Source: Tricholoma matsutake
Taxonomy: Eukaryota > Basidiomycota > Agaricomycetes > Agaricales > Tricholomataceae
Reading direction: 5' to 3'
DNA: 64,000 bases
Assembly (NCBI GenBank): GCA_026075535.2
Contig: AP026550.1
Location: 4,030,001 to 4,094,000 of the forward strand
The notes beneath the pieces were generated by a model, which was not told where the DNA came from, did not search any database, and saw only the letters and a program-made list of their open reading frames with translations. The position numbers were made by a program, and so were the translations under genes. Shown piece by piece: positions 11,080-23,759 of this stretch (positions within the stretch are counted from its first letter, which is position 1; each line of letters opens with the position of its first letter).

Positions 11080-12380
11080 GGAGGCTTGGCATTTGTAACC
11101 ACACTCTTCATCCTTGATAAATCAAAGATCCAGGGAGGTCCAAAAGCCAGCAGTGAGACTAAGTATTTGTACATATTTACACCTTCTACTCTTCAACCCA
11201 GTCCATTCAATGGAATGATGCCTGGAAGCAGTGGAGCTCGTGCAACTCATTGCATTGAATGTTTGTGGCATACACAATCTTCTACATCTTGCACTGGTGT
11301 GCACAAGGACTGCTGGACCAGCACTAGAAGAACTTTGGAAAAGAAACTACAACTTGAAGAAGCTACTGCATTGCCTGCCAATCTCAGGCAATAAGCTAAT
11401 CGTATGCTTGATATCATCTTGGTGAAAGCCATACTTATCTTTCAACACCTTATAGGTTCTGAACTCCACTCCGACCGATTACGATTGGAACAAGTTTACT
11501 GGTCATGCACAACTCATGACTGAGCTTGATTTCAATTTTTATACTTCATTTGACTACAATATAGGAAGATCTGAGGACCGTGTTGTGATCCACAATGACA
11601 TGTACAATGCAATCATTAATGCATCCCTAACACAGCTGTCCAATGACCACTTATTCCATCGCCTGCAAGAACTTTCTTTTCATGGAAGATCTCCAATGGC
11701 ACTGACAGAAATCGATTCTGGCATGCTATATCTTGTTAATAGCAAAAGTTTTGGTGCACCAGCAGAACTTACCCTTCATAACATCAATATCCATCTGAAG
11801 CAGCTCATATGATTTTCTCACTTCGATTCAATCACAAAGCTGGAGATCTCTGCTATGCAAGCAATTGAACTACCACCAGAAAACTCCCTCCATTTCTGTA
11901 ACCTCCAATGTGTTTACACTATCTTTAGTCTTATTCAAAGGTGATTGCCAACGCAAATTCTTCAAAGCTCTCAGCCAAGCTAAACTGGAATACATTGATA
12001 TCAGCAGCATGGAATACGCACCTAGCATGTGAAAGCTACAAAAATTCCTCACTGCACTATGTGATCATTGCGATCATGATACACTCTGAATCTTGATCAT
12101 GCGTATCAGTCCAGATGATGGAGGAGATTTTGATTGGGTGGACAAGATTCAATCTGTTGAGGTTGGTGATCTGGAGCCACTAGCTTGTTTTTCTCATCTT
12201 CAAGCATTGTGCATCAGTGAAGCAACAGAAGTTCATGAAGACGATGTCAAACCTATGGCATTGTTCTTAGCTAGATCATTTCCTGATCTAGAGGAATGCA
12301 GTGTAGTACCTCTCCAAACACATATGCCTGACAGAGAAACCAATTATGAGGATTTGAATTTGAAACCAGGAAAAGATTAG
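11080..12380 (+). pseudogene. Decayed F-box/LRR-type protein gene
   Basis: The plus strand around 11231-11390 encodes NLLHLALVCTRTAGPALEEL, followed by LWKRNYNLKKLLHCLP. This resembles the end of an F-box helix plus linker in basidiomycete F-box/LRR proteins, which act as substrate adaptors of SCF ubiquitin ligases. Further fragments in other frames follow: 11516-11812 (leucine-rich, NDHLFHRLQELSF) and 12093-12380 (GDLEPLACFSHLQALCI, LARSFPDLEE), typical of the LRR tail. Stops and frameshifts separate them (11395, 11812, several near 11950-12090), so the gene is a relic unless heavily spliced. Assignment rests on pattern recognition and is moderate. Confidence 0.5.
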
Positions 12381-12615
12381 CAAGATTGGCAAGCTGTTCG
12401 GAAGGAGCTGGAAAGAATCAAGGGTAGAACAATATTTACTGGGGACATTTGTTCACAGCTTTTGTAATGTTTCCTATATATATCACTCCTTATATGGCAG
12501 CACTTCACAGACACCATATCGGTCTGGCATCGTGCAAACAAACAAACACGTGGAAACCTGCAAGCTCCACACAACTACCACTGCAACTGCTACACAAAAC
12601 TTATAGTAACATACC

Positions 12616-13221
12616 ATGGGTGGTTTTAATTCATTGTACCAGCCAGTAGTTTTAATAACAATCATGAGAAATATAGCCTCAAGACCATCCATTTTTGTCG
12701 AAAAAGATGGCAGCGTTTATTCATCCCCAAACATGACTTATCTCCCTGCAATACCAGCTTATGACAATGTCTATAACGATGAAATCCACCATCCCAGAGA
12801 AATTAAGAAGCTCAGATGGGCCTCTGCTCTCTCACCACACTTGGCATATGTTCCACAATCAATGACTTTCGATAACCCTATTTTTGAGCACTTGATCTGC
12901 TCTTACCGCAACATAAGGATCATCAAGGAAGGAAACTAGTACATCCTCTTGTTGGAGATACAAGAGCAATGGTTGAGACTTGAGCAAGCACTCCGATGGG
13001 TGGCAACTGCCATTCTTTTGGATAACAGAGTCAATTTGTCTTTAGGTTTTAATCCAGGTCCTTTCCCTTCCGCACATGGGTACCTGCAAAAACATGAAGA
13101 GGAATCTCATGCACGATACTGTGCTATGAAGTCACATGATGCCTTCCTCAGTTTTATGGCACTCTGCACATTTGCAATATCAACAACCAAACCTTCACCC
13201 CATCATAAACCTCAGCAATAG
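12616..13221 (+). pseudogene. Hypothetical protein fragments, multicopy mushroom family
   Basis: Two adjacent plus-strand reading frames (12616-12939 and 12949-13221) in different frames. The second contains WLRLEQALRWVATAILLD, FPSAHGY and AMKSHDAFLSFMALCTFAI, a pattern I recall from uncharacterised, often transposon-adjacent basidiomycete proteins with a conserved R-DAF-PLMALC-FAI stretch. The first (VYSSPNMTYLPAIPAYD) may be its upstream part. The frame change near 12940 could be an intron or a frameshift. Function unknown. Confidence 0.4.
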
Positions 13222-13251
13222 GTTACCATCCTTCAGTGCAACAATGCTGAT

Positions 13252-13852
13252 AGGTTGTCTCCTCGGCTCAAAGGCTGATTCACCATTTCAAACACATTCT
13301 AATCACATCGGCTAACTCCTACAATGTCCCAGACGCAGCGTGACCCAGTCTATCAATCACGATATCATATTGACCGCATCAAAACATCACCAGTGACATC
13401 GATTGTACTGAGAAACCACATTGCACAACCTTAGGACTACCTTGAAAGCCCCTAAGATCCCTCTGAATGAACATTGAACATCCCTGATCAACTTCAAACA
13501 ACCATGACCGCGATCGAACATCGTCAACCATCATCGAGTGCTATCAAGGTTGTCTCCTCAGCTCAAAGACCGATTCACCATTTCAAACACATTCTAATCA
13601 CATCGGCTAACTCCTACAACATCCCAGATGCAGCGTGACCCAGTCTATCAATCACGATATCATATCAACCATGTTGAAACATCACCAGCGAGACCAATTG
13701 TACTGAGAAACCACATTGCACAACCTTAGGACTACCTCGAAAGCCCCTAAGATCCCTCTGAATGAACATCAAACATCCCCGATCAACTTCAAACAACTGC
13801 GACCGCAATCAAACATTTTTGATTGTCATCGACCATCGTCGAGCGCTATCAA
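13252..13852 (+). repeat. Direct tandem duplication of about 300 bp
   Basis: Copy 1 (about 13252-13546) and copy 2 (about 13547-13852) both begin AGGTTGTCTCCTC and share TTTCAAACACATTCTAATC, GTGACCCAGTCTATCAATC and ACATTGCACAACCTTAGGAC. Many differences are TG in one copy against CA or CG in the other, as for decay of former CpG sites. Confidence 0.9.
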
Positions 13853-15031
13853 TCGATATCGAGAAACTACGAGCAACATTGGGCGCTGCATTCATTATCT
13901 AAATGGTGGAATACCATGCGCCAGGGAGTATTCCAACTCGTGCTCAAACCTGCTGAAATAGGTCAGCCTCGTTCCAAGTCCCTATCACGTACAGAACCCG
14001 CTGGACAGATTATTGCGAGACTTAGCACAGTTTATACACAAAGGACAGTCCCTTTTTAGTTCTATACCCTTTATTACTCCTTCATCATATGATATATCTC
14101 TTTCTTGTTTGGATTCCAGTCTCCTTTTTGGCCTCGTGTCTTAACTCATATCTTTTGCCTCATGTTCTACACATGTTTCTTATACCATTTTAGGAAGTTT
14201 CTTTTAAAACATATAAAACTCTGTAGTATCTACTTGGAAATGACAAGAAATCGTCTTCACCTATCATCTCATATAAAGTTCTAAGAATCAGATCTATCCT
14301 CTAAACAATCGAAGCTTCTACAAGTTTTCTTGATCAACGAGAAACCTCTGCGACCATCATTGTCCACAATCCTCCTTTGATCCTCTGATCATTAGCGCTA
14401 GTAACCATTCCAACACTTCATAAGCCATCAACTATAACCTTCGTATACTATCGATCAGCCAAAAGTCCTTAGAATTCACACATCGACCCTCAATGATAAA
14501 CATCATTCACTGTCGATCTTGTTGATCATCCTCAATATCGATCGATACTCCATCAGACCGCGCTGAACACCTTCCTCTCTTATTAAACTACCTTTACAAC
14601 TAGTACCAACTAGTTGTCTTCCCATAGGTTGGACCACAAACATTCGGAACATCTCGCACCCTTCCTCTGACTTGTGCAAATATCATCGGTTGCCTCATCG
14701 GCTGTTTTGGTGGTTTTCCCAGGTTGAGTATCATCACTGAGCGGGCGCTGCTGACCCACCTGCTTCACTTTGTGACCTTCATCCCAAAAATCATCTATAT
14801 CTATTTCATTGTCCAGATTCAATCAGCATGGTTACAGTCAAGGACACAAACCAGGACAAAGTATATCTTATCCGATCAAATCTACTACATTCAGAGAATA
14901 ATACAGAGTGTAGTCTGGTATTGTCAAACCCAGCTACTGCACTCGAATGTCTATGTTGAAGATGGGGTCCACATTATAGTGATATCACCTGACAACTGCT
15001 TCTACAAGGATGTCCATTTAGCACAAGAATA
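13853..15031. other. No convincing gene
   Basis: Only short low-support frames occur, such as a 70-codon minus-strand frame at 14610-14822 (acidic, DDFWDEGHK) that might be an exon. No repeat, RNA gene or regulatory motif was recognised. Confidence 0.5.
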
Positions 15032-15560
15032 ATGGGACCAAAGCCAATGGCATCTTACCCAAGACCATATGTCACCATGCTCGGCTATCAACCCCCAGAT
15101 TATGTGCCCCATGACTGTGACTATGCATCTTATGAAGCCTTGCACAACAAGTTCCTTTGGACTCCCCGAGCCCGGGCTGCATTGTTAAAAGGTGGTATCA
15201 TTTGGCATCTATCATGGGATGCTGTTGGGGTAGAAGCAGCCCTTGGCGGTCCATCTCCAGAGGTGTTCCAGACTGGCCATCACTTCTTCTCTGAGCAAGC
15301 ATATCTTTGGAATGATGAGTTGTCAGAAGATGAGCTTAACTTGATATGCGGTGTATACAAAGTATTCACAGGTAAGCAATATCAACATTCTCGACCAGAT
15401 GAATTGATGGCCTATGCTTAAATATGTATATGTTAGAGAGTGGTAAGCAAGATTCCCATCAATCTTGGTGGCCAAAACCCAATGCTTGGGAGAAATGCTC
15501 ACTAAACATTGGGCAGTGGACAGACAAATGTGAAACATGGTTTCAGATACGCCTCAAGAA
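15032..15560 (+). CDS. Hypothetical protein, probably spliced
   Basis: An intact 129-codon plus-strand frame (15032-15421) with CDYASYEALHNKFLWTPRAR, ALLKGGIIWHLSW and FSEQAYLWNDELSEDEL. A likely intron starts with GTAAGCAATATC at 15372. Downstream, about 15455-15560 encodes WWPKPNAWEKCSLNIGQWT and CETWFQ in another frame, which reads like the next exon. The ALLKGGIIW block resembles uncharacterised Agaricomycete proteins found next to transposons (memory only). No catalytic motif or signal peptide is visible. Confidence 0.45.
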
Positions 15561-16158
15561 GATTTGATCTGGCGATGCACAGCTAAAAAATGGTCAAGAG
15601 TGGACTCGTTCACTGAACCTGCATCATGATATGAAGAAGGTCACAAGCATCAACAGAAACCTGGCAAGGAATGTGTTATGCTTGGATTGATATTTTTAAT
15701 ATTTGCAATTGTTATAATGTCCAATGTAAGCCCCAACAGTTTACTATGTAACATATGTGATCCAAATATATCATGCAATGGCTGGCCCAAGTTTTTCTAA
15801 TACTATTAGCTCCAGTGATTAGCATTTAAAGCAAGTACTTAAGTCTTTTATAACTTTGAGCTTGCTCACATGTCACACGATAGGAACAATACTGTCAATA
15901 TATAAACAAACTGCATATTACAAAGGTACGTGATCGTGAAGTGGTATAATAGGAGTCAGACCTTGTCAACCAGTTGAATGGAGACTTCCACAAGAGTTGA
16001 ATCCTGTGAGTGATCAATGAGAACTCTCAATCAACATGTTCAGCCAACATTAAAAAAAATGGGTCATCGGTGAAAATATGTTGGGAGTATGGCTTATATC
16101 TAGGGCTATCTGGAAGGAGAGATTAGTATGTTTTGTAAATCAACAAATTTGAATATAC
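15561..16158. other. Intergenic, nothing recognised
   Basis: About 600 bp between a plus-strand hypothetical gene and the 3' end of the minus-strand gene that stops at 16161-16159. The first part may encode remnants of the upstream gene (MKKVTSINRNLARN near 15630). No other structure was seen. Confidence 0.4.
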
Positions 16159-18882
16159 TTATGCATCTGCTGAACAAAGGACAGCAGCCCACAAGATGTT
16201 ATGAGAAATACAGAATCCACCAGCAGCAGTAGAATAACTTCCAGCTGTGAAGCAAGCCAGAATGACAGCATCTTCTGGAACAGGACCATGAAACCGAGGA
16301 AGGTTGTTGTTACTGCCCATCGTGTTGAGACTCTCTGGAAAGTCAAGCTTACAATTCCTGGCATCAAATATAGGAACTGCTTATGGTAAGCAACCAGGAA
16401 CAATCTTAGACTAGAAGTGAATGCACCATCATCTAACAGACCATGGGAGGCTATTGATTTGCTCATGATCTTGGTTGGAGCACCCATGGACCTGCTTGGC
16501 GATGCCAAATTTGGCTTGCATGACTTTGAATAAGGGTTTTGCAAAGAGCTGGATCCAGATCCTAAAAGAAATAGTAAGTGCAAGGATAAATGTTGGAAAG
16601 CAAACACTTACCAAGCAGCACCTCAGACCATGTTGTTAATGTTAGAACGTTACCCAGGATATCGCTGGTGTACATCTCAACACCAAAGAGGACACAGATG
16701 GCTGCAAAGTTGCGCTCTGCTTCCAATGACAGAGGTATCAACGAGAACAACTTTATTATCTTTCTATTTTTTGGCATGGTAAAGGGTTCAGTCGTCTTGT
16801 CTTCGGTGACAAATCCTACCATCAGACATTTTGCAGGTGCAGATGATCCGTGAAAGCAGATGTAAGGATTTTTGTAAGTTGGAGTTGGTTTTTTTGTGCA
16901 CAAGAGGGCTGGGTCGATCCTCGCCAAGTTAGCAAAGCCAGATGCTTTGTCACCAACATAAGTCACAATCGATTTGAGATATCTAATTTACAGAATTAAA
17001 AATGATTTGATAGGATGACACATAATGAGCACTCACTTGATATTAGCACCAGGATAATAATCACATTGAAAGATGGTGGAAAATAAAATAAACTGGGCCT
17101 GGGCGCTGGCATCTGACCAGGACACGATTCTTCTGCCACTGTTATCAGAACAATGTATTATGCTCGGCTATTACAGTTTGGCAGCAAATACTAATTTGCT
17201 CACCTAGGCAGTTTGGGAAGACCCTTGTAGGTTGTTTTCAAATGGTTATCAGCAAGACCCATGTCATATATGCCACATTTGCTGAGTGCTGGCAAGCTGT
17301 ACCAATTGATGAACAAATAATATTGAATAAAAGATAGATTCAACATATATAATAACCGGATCCAAGTCTTCCAGATAAATGGTCTTAAAAGACAACATAC
17401 TGAAGCAACATTTGTCAGAAACAATAATACAACACTGTGGAATTTTGAGACTTACTTGGATGACAATGACTTGGACGACTTGGACGACTTGGATGACTTG
17501 GCTGCCTTTTCAACTTCAACAACTTCATCTGCATCCTGGTCCATGGCATCTGATGTATTGTCATCATTTTTGGCAACAATTACTTTATCAAATTCTTCTT
17601 CTTCTTCTTCTTTTTCCTCCTCCCCATCTTCCTCCTCCTCCCCGTCTTCCTCCTCCTCCCCATCTTCCTCCTCTTCCCCATCTTCCTCCTCTGCTTCCTC
17701 CTCCTCCTCTACTTCCTCCTCCTCCTCTGCTTCCTCCTCTTCTTCTGCTTCCTCCTTCTCCCCCTGAACATCAACAACTTTGTTGGTGCTTGACAAATAG
17801 TCAAAATCATTTGTTGAATCATCAAGGCACATGTAACTTACCATTTAGAGACCTTCTTGCTCACATTAGATGGTTTACCAGTCAGAAGTTTCTTTGGTTT
17901 CTGTTTCACAGGTGCATCAGATACTGAAACAGAGTCATCAATATCTAGAACTTCAGGTTTACTTTAATGCCAAAGGAAAATAAAAGTAAGTAATAAAAAA
18001 TCTACAAGTAGAAATATGATGTACATCTTCAACCCACTCTTCTTCGCCTTGACTGGACATGTTGACTTTTTGACCACAGACCTGGTAGAAGACAATTTGG
18101 ATGTCTTGGTGGGAGATGTCTTTGGCATAATGGAAGACAATGTTTTGGCCACCTTTGATGTGGACAAGACAGTAGTCAATTTTGGTAATGACTTTTTTGC
18201 AGGCATGCTGGACTTGATAGCCACTTTCTTCCTATTATAGCCCAAAGCATTCAGCAGAGATAATATAATGAACTCAAAAACTTAAACTTACACAGCACTG
18301 TCGAAGACTTGTTGTCTATATGTTTTATTAGCCAGTACTCAAAAATGATGGAAGAATGATCAAACTACCTTGTTTTTTTACAGGACTTGGCATAGAGGGA
18401 GCAGCACTATCAAATGCATTACAGTCAGATAACAAGATTAACCTTGGAACCAAGACATACACCCGGTTTTTGCTGGATGAAGGAGTGCTTGGATTGGTTT
18501 TAGGCTTCTTAGGTGAGTCTCTTGTAGGACTGGAATGCAGGAAACTTGTAATGAGCATATAGTGAATATGATGTACCGATGTACCTGAACAGCGCCCATA
18601 TACTAGAAGCCGCAGAAAACAGGATTGCCAAATATATTTGGCCAGGTACTGCCATACTGGAACAAGTTTATGCGGCAGACTAGTGAGAATGAATGATATA
18701 TGGTTGTGGGGCATAGGACAAACAACAGCAGGACTCAATATTTCCCCCTGATATCGACAAGTCCAGATACATGGATCAGTACTACAACCAATCTTCTGCA
18801 CATATGTTCTGCTTCTACAAATATATTGGCCAATATTGATACTATGCACAGGAGCACACCTGGAGTTACTTTTTTTAGCCAA
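16159..18882 (-). CDS. Spliced hypothetical gene with acidic and basic low-complexity middle
   Basis: Function unknown. On the minus strand, exon candidates are about 18560-18380 (SPTRDSPKKPKTNPSTPSSS), 18245-18030 (a Lys/Ser-rich segment, KKVAIKSSMPAKKS), 17940-17850, 17800-17455 (a long Glu/Asp tract, then repeated KSS), 16966-16620 (YICFHGSSAPAKCLMVGFV, AERNFAAICVLFGVEMYTSD) and 16560-16425. The last exon, about 16377-16159, encodes VPIFDARNCKLDFPESL, HGPVPEDAVILACFTAGSYS and a TAA stop. The final exon's frame was found by translating the reverse complement; a longer frame overlapping it is a shadow. The order, a charged disordered N-half then a small folded C-part with a P-[IL]-[FY]-D-[AG]-R motif, matches a multicopy family I recall from mushroom genomes. 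Lys-rich stretches suggest a nuclear location. Exon borders are approximate. Confidence 0.5.
17588..17764. repeat. Pyrimidine-rich coding microsatellite
   Basis: Plus-strand TCC/TTC runs with a repeated 18-24 bp subunit (CCATCTTCCTCCTCCTCC). On the minus strand it encodes Glu tracts separated by DG, inside the hypothetical gene at 16159-18882. The plus-strand Ser/Pro/Leu-rich frames across it are shadows. Confidence 0.85.
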
Positions 18883-18959
18883 GCATAGCCCAAGACATGC
18901 TCAGCTTCGTCTATATCAAGAAGTAAGCACAATTTTTCAGGATAATTGTAATTATGATA

Positions 18960-19960
18960 TTAATAATCCATAGGCTAACAGCGCATCCACAACTGCAACA
19001 CCACTATTTGTTGAGAGGCACAACAGCTTGAAGCTAATCCAGCAGATAGATGATATTGGGAAAGAGGAGCTTGTTCTTCACATTCAGGGAATTATTTGCC
19101 AGAAGGAGTTGCCTCCTATCAGGAAGCCATGTAAAATGTGAATACTCTGACATTATCGTTCATAGCATTGTCATAGCTTCTCACTGTGATTTTGTTACTC
19201 TAGTGAGATTAGACAACAAAGATATCTGCAACAATTAGTTACCCTCACATCGCTAGGGTCTTCAAGCATGAGAAACTCTATATTAGCCATTCATGTGATT
19301 CACCACACCTTTTCATGAGCAGTTCCTGATAACAGCATGGAAAAATGGGAGCCAACCATGTTTGAAGACTATCAAGCTATTGATATGGGCAACCACTATT
19401 TTACAAATTGAAAGGATGTCTCATCATCTGAAGTGGTAAGATTCAAGGCTTGTGTGGATCCAGATGGCATACTCGAGGCAGTGTCAGAAGGTACAGATGT
19501 TGTTCACACATGGGAGAATAAAGTAGAATACTTCGAGCTAAGCACAAATACCAGGGGTCAGAAAAGATGAGCTCACAATATATACTATGTCTATAAGGCT
19601 AAGTTATATTGCAACCAATGCAGATACAATGTTATTCAGCCAATCAAATTTTGTATCAGTGATATTGTTGAAGCCCAGGTGTCTTTCATTATTGTCTCTC
19701 TCAAAGGGAAAAAATTCAAAATAATCATCGTACTGCGCACACTTATCCTACTTGATAGTACACCACTCAATGTAAGTTATGGTATTACAAGAAACATATA
19801 TTGATTGACTATTGTACCATAGGATGCAGAGAAGGCAAAATATTATGAACGTTTACAAAAGATTCCATGGCCATTCTCACTGAAGCGCAAAGTTGGATAC
19901 TACAAAGATGATGATAAAGAAACCAGGGTCAGAATGCATAGAATATTGATTGATAAAATG
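18960..19960 (+). pseudogene. Decayed hypothetical gene, transposon-associated family
   Basis: Plus-strand fragments in several frames: about 19330-19560 (WEPTMFEDYQAIDMGNHYF, VRFKACVDPDGILEAVSEG, VHTWENKVEYFEL), 19570-19770 (CISDIVEAQVSFIIVSLKGK, FKIIIVLRTLILLD) and 19825-19925 (ERLQKIPWPFSLKRKVGYY). The block 'DIVE-Q-SF-VPL-FK---VLR--TLLD' recurs in uncharacterised mushroom proteins as far as I recall. Stops interrupt the fragments (for example after HYFTN) and introns are possible (GTAAGTTATGG near 19770). Function unknown. Confidence 0.4.
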
Positions 19961-19999
19961 TTAATTAATAAACATGAGTAGTACAGTTGATGTTTTTAC

Positions 20000-22890
20000 C
20001 TAGTGGTCAAACATGCCGATTCAAGGGTGATTTAACAATGTTAAACATTACTTGAATCATCAAAATTTTTGAATTGTTGAATCATGATTCACTCTGCGAT
20101 GATTCAACCTCCTTCCATTTTCATATGGTAAACTTACATAAGATAATTAGAATCGACCCAAAGACCATCTGCAAAAAATTTGGTGGTCAGAGTAGATGGC
20201 CAATTCAACAATGACCCACTGTATCAAATCTTCACACGAATCGCCTTTCAAATCATCATCTTTGACCGCCACTAATGTTATATTTGTCATAGCATTTTTG
20301 TCTCTACTAATATGGATAATCACTCAATAATAGATTGTAATCATCAATACCAATTTGTAATGTCATATTGAAGTTAAGTGTACCAGCAATTAAGATAGCT
20401 GGTTGTAAAATTTTCTTTTATACTTGAAATCCACGTCTCAGCTAATTTTGTGCTCCCATGGTCAGTAAAGTCAGTAATTTTTGTAATGGTTGCTCAGATT
20501 TACTGACCGTGGGAAAAAAGGAAATGTTTTTTTTATAACACTGAATTTTTCATCAATTTCCAGTTTGAAGAACAAGTCTTAACTTTGTTAAGGACTTGTA
20601 ATAAAAAAAGTTATGTTTTTCAAAAATATGTAAACCTTAAGAGCTTGCTGCTTTCAATAATAGACCTCTTTTTCCCATCCACCACTCTTTGCTTTTATAA
20701 CTTTGTAACAACTATATAATGATGTTATAATGTGTATTTTAAAGAATATCCAAATAACTTACCTTTGTCTTTAATATTTTTCTTTCTCTTTTTCTGTATA
20801 TTAGGTTTTTTGTGTTGCTGGTCAAAATTTATCATATCGTCGACATCTGTTACAATTTAACGTGATAAAAAGCTAATGTCATGAGCCATCTCAAAAAATC
20901 CTTCAGCTCTTCCATGACCTTTATGTGTTCTTCTAGAAATATCATATCCAGTTGAAACCCATACTTCTTGAAGAAACATGAATTCCTCTGGTTTGATTGA
21001 ACTACTTCATATTATTGACTGGATAGCAGAGAATGAATAAAAACTCCTTGATAGCTTCTGTGTATTGCATCATGGAGTAGCTATATTTTTGATCTGGGAA
21101 CCTACATCATTTGTCCTGATTGTATCCTATATTAGATTCAATATCTTTTTTATGTACAAAATGTATTCTTGAAGAAGCTTGCTTTCAAATTTTTTAAAAA
21201 GATAAAAATATTCATAGAGCTATTAAATGGCTGACAGAATAGATAAAAGAGGAACCAAGTAGAAAAGAGCATCTATATGCCCGTATAAAGATATTTTGGT
21301 GTCCAGTATGTTCACCAGATAGGTTTTGGTGATGGTGGTGCCATCTTGTATTTTCTCTTTTAAAAAATACTATATCTGGGAACTTTATATCAAAACCATA
21401 TTTTTCAGTTGTTTAGAGTTTGGCCAAAAGAAGGATTGGTGTTTTGTGGTGTTTATCGCGATAGTTATCAACAAAGTTTATTATTGTCAACTATTTATTA
21501 TTGATATTCTTGGTTGGATTATATAATGAAATCAATTTTAGGAATCAACTATATCGTCTACTACATCTACAGAGAACAGAAAGAAGTGATCTGATTTTTT
21601 TGTGTGTCTACACATGTGCAGGGGAAACAATTTATGCCATTCTAAAAACCATGGTATTCTTTGGCTGAAAAAGGGAAGCTCTACAGATCAAACCCCCAAC
21701 CTGCGATGCATCATGTCCTGCACATAATAACCCGAGGATTCCTGAAAGGATTCCAACATCAGATGAAATGCATATAAAACCACAGGATTATTCAGGTCTA
21801 ATGGATATTGATAAGGAAAAAAATTTAGAGCCAATTTTTCTAAAAGAGCCTCTATTTGACGTACAAGAGTCATCAACTTTGTCTTTTGCAGATTCCTCCA
21901 TTGCTAGTTTGGCTTTTATTAATTTTTATATTTTAAATAGTTTAAAGTTATTATGTAATATAGTTTAGGATATTTTTATTAATCTTTATAATATTTAAAG
22001 TGATTCACAGTTCATTACATGTACTTGTTTATTATTAACTTTTTTATTAATGATATTTGCTTTTTATGAAGTAGTAATTTGTGGTTCACCAATACATATC
22101 AATTTAAGTAGTTGGATAAATTCTGAAATTATGTTTATATCTTGGAAAAAGACCTTTAATTTTGTAGTTAAATAAATCAAATAAATAATTATATTTTTCC
22201 AAAAATGGTTACTATATTTAACTTTATCTATCTGAATTTTTAACTATCTATTTTTTGCTACTAAATTTAACAATCTTCTGTCAACCAGATTGAAATTCCA
22301 AAATAAAGAAAAGAAGGCATTTAAATTTGTGCTATCTTTGATCAGTCCTAAGGGATACACCATTACAAAAGAGAACTTAATAACATATTCTGGTTACATA
22401 AAACTTGTCAGTCTACAGCCTAAACACATTATTTTCAAACTTGATGATTTTTATCTAAATGATATATACATTCTATTCAGTATCGTGCCTCAGGGTAACA
22501 GAATGATCAAAATAGTATACATCTCTGATCCTATGAATAAGAGCTGTCCTTTCCTCAAAAAGAGATAGACATCATCAAAATTATGATTATTCTGATGTTT
22601 TTGATAGTTATATTTGATGATTTACTTGTCTTAAAAGAAGAAATCAAACAATAATATTTTGTTCAAAATTGCTGTCTTACCATAGAACAGATTTTTAAAT
22701 GAGTAGATAAATTATTCAGATCTTTTATCAGAGTTCATCGATGAATTTATAATGTGCGATTATTTCATCAAAAAGTTAAATCTGACAATAAACTACATGT
22801 AAGTCACTTTTTGTTCGCATGGGTGATGCTAATTGCTTAAACTCAGAAAAGAAACAACAATTACTACAAGATAGACGAAGATAATTTGAA
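20000..22890. other. AT-rich relic DNA without a recognisable gene
   Basis: Base composition is clearly more AT-rich than the flanks, with many A and T runs. The longest frame, 22290-22568 (plus, 92 codons, LSLISPKGYTITKENLITYS), is AT-rich and matches nothing I know. Scattered stops occur in all frames elsewhere. The segment precedes the copia remnant and may contain its eroded 5' LTR, which I could not identify. Confidence 0.45.
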
Positions 22891-23146
22891 AGTTTACATG
22901 AATTGCCTACATTCAATTGAAATGTGTACCATTACATAGCCACCCAGAATTGAGATTGAGGAGCTGTTGAACAAGCTCGATCTGATAAAATGTCTCAACT
23001 TTATCTCCCAAACAAATGCAAACTGGGGGTCGTAAAATGATGAAACTGAAGAGAGACAATGAGTTACCCAATAGAATGATTCTAACAAAAACACATAGCG
23101 ACTGTGGGAGACATGTTATATTCTTTACACCAGTAGTTATTGTAAT

Positions 23147-23460
23147 ATGGGACGATCTCGAAGAAGAACCTCTCAGATCGTCTTAAATATATCAAGAGCC
23201 AAGTATATTGCTGCAATGCCATGTGAGTATGATTCATTATCCACCACAGTCCTTAACATAACCGCTACTAGTGCCTTGACATTCAAATATGTCAAGGACT
23301 CCATTGTTGCTGAAGCCTCTAAATGCATGGCAATTGAAAAGCCCACTGGCCCGCCTCAGGCCAATAAGCTTTCTGCTGTCAAGCGCAAAGGGGAAAACCC
23401 CAAATGGCAGTCCAAAGAAAAGCAAGACAACAATGGAGAGTCATTCTGAAAGTGTGGACA
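23147..23460 (+). pseudogene. Copia Gag remnant
   Basis: The plus-strand frame contains YIAAMPCEYDSLSTTVLNI and TFKYVKDSIVAEASK, a layout seen in copia Gag (UBN2-type) proteins ahead of the zinc knuckle. A stop (TGA at 23447) directly precedes KCGQHRNK, which looks like a damaged CCHC knuckle. It is in a different frame from the pol segment that starts at 23760, so at least one frameshift has occurred. Confidence 0.55.
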
Positions 23461-23759
23461 ACACAGGAACAAAAAGACTAAGGAAGATAAGCCCAAAGAA
23501 AGCATACCCACCTTGCCTCCAGTGTCTTTACCACTATAAATAGTAATGGCACCATCATACCGCCAATGCCACTCATTCAGCACATCAAACAGTGTGACCA
23601 CACTCCCACAAGAGACTCTTGCTTGCACAGGCATATATTGGTGCAGCCTCTACCTCTCATTTGGTTTATGCTGAATATTAGCAAGCTCGAGACATCTTCA
23701 AGCAAATGCAACTTCCACACAGCATGAAAAATCTGTGACCGCTGGAAGAGCACCTGACA

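Noticed and set aside
16195..16607. Longer minus-strand frame overlapping the end of the hypothetical gene
   Set aside because: Only its first part (LQNPYSKSCKPNLASPS…) belongs to the gene. After about 16425 the coding frame switches through an intron to the frame containing VPIFDAR, and the long frame continues as a shadow.
17379..17927. Plus-strand Pro/Leu- and Ser-rich frames over 17.4-17.9 kb
   Set aside because: They are the antisense reading of the Glu/Asp tract of the minus-strand gene.
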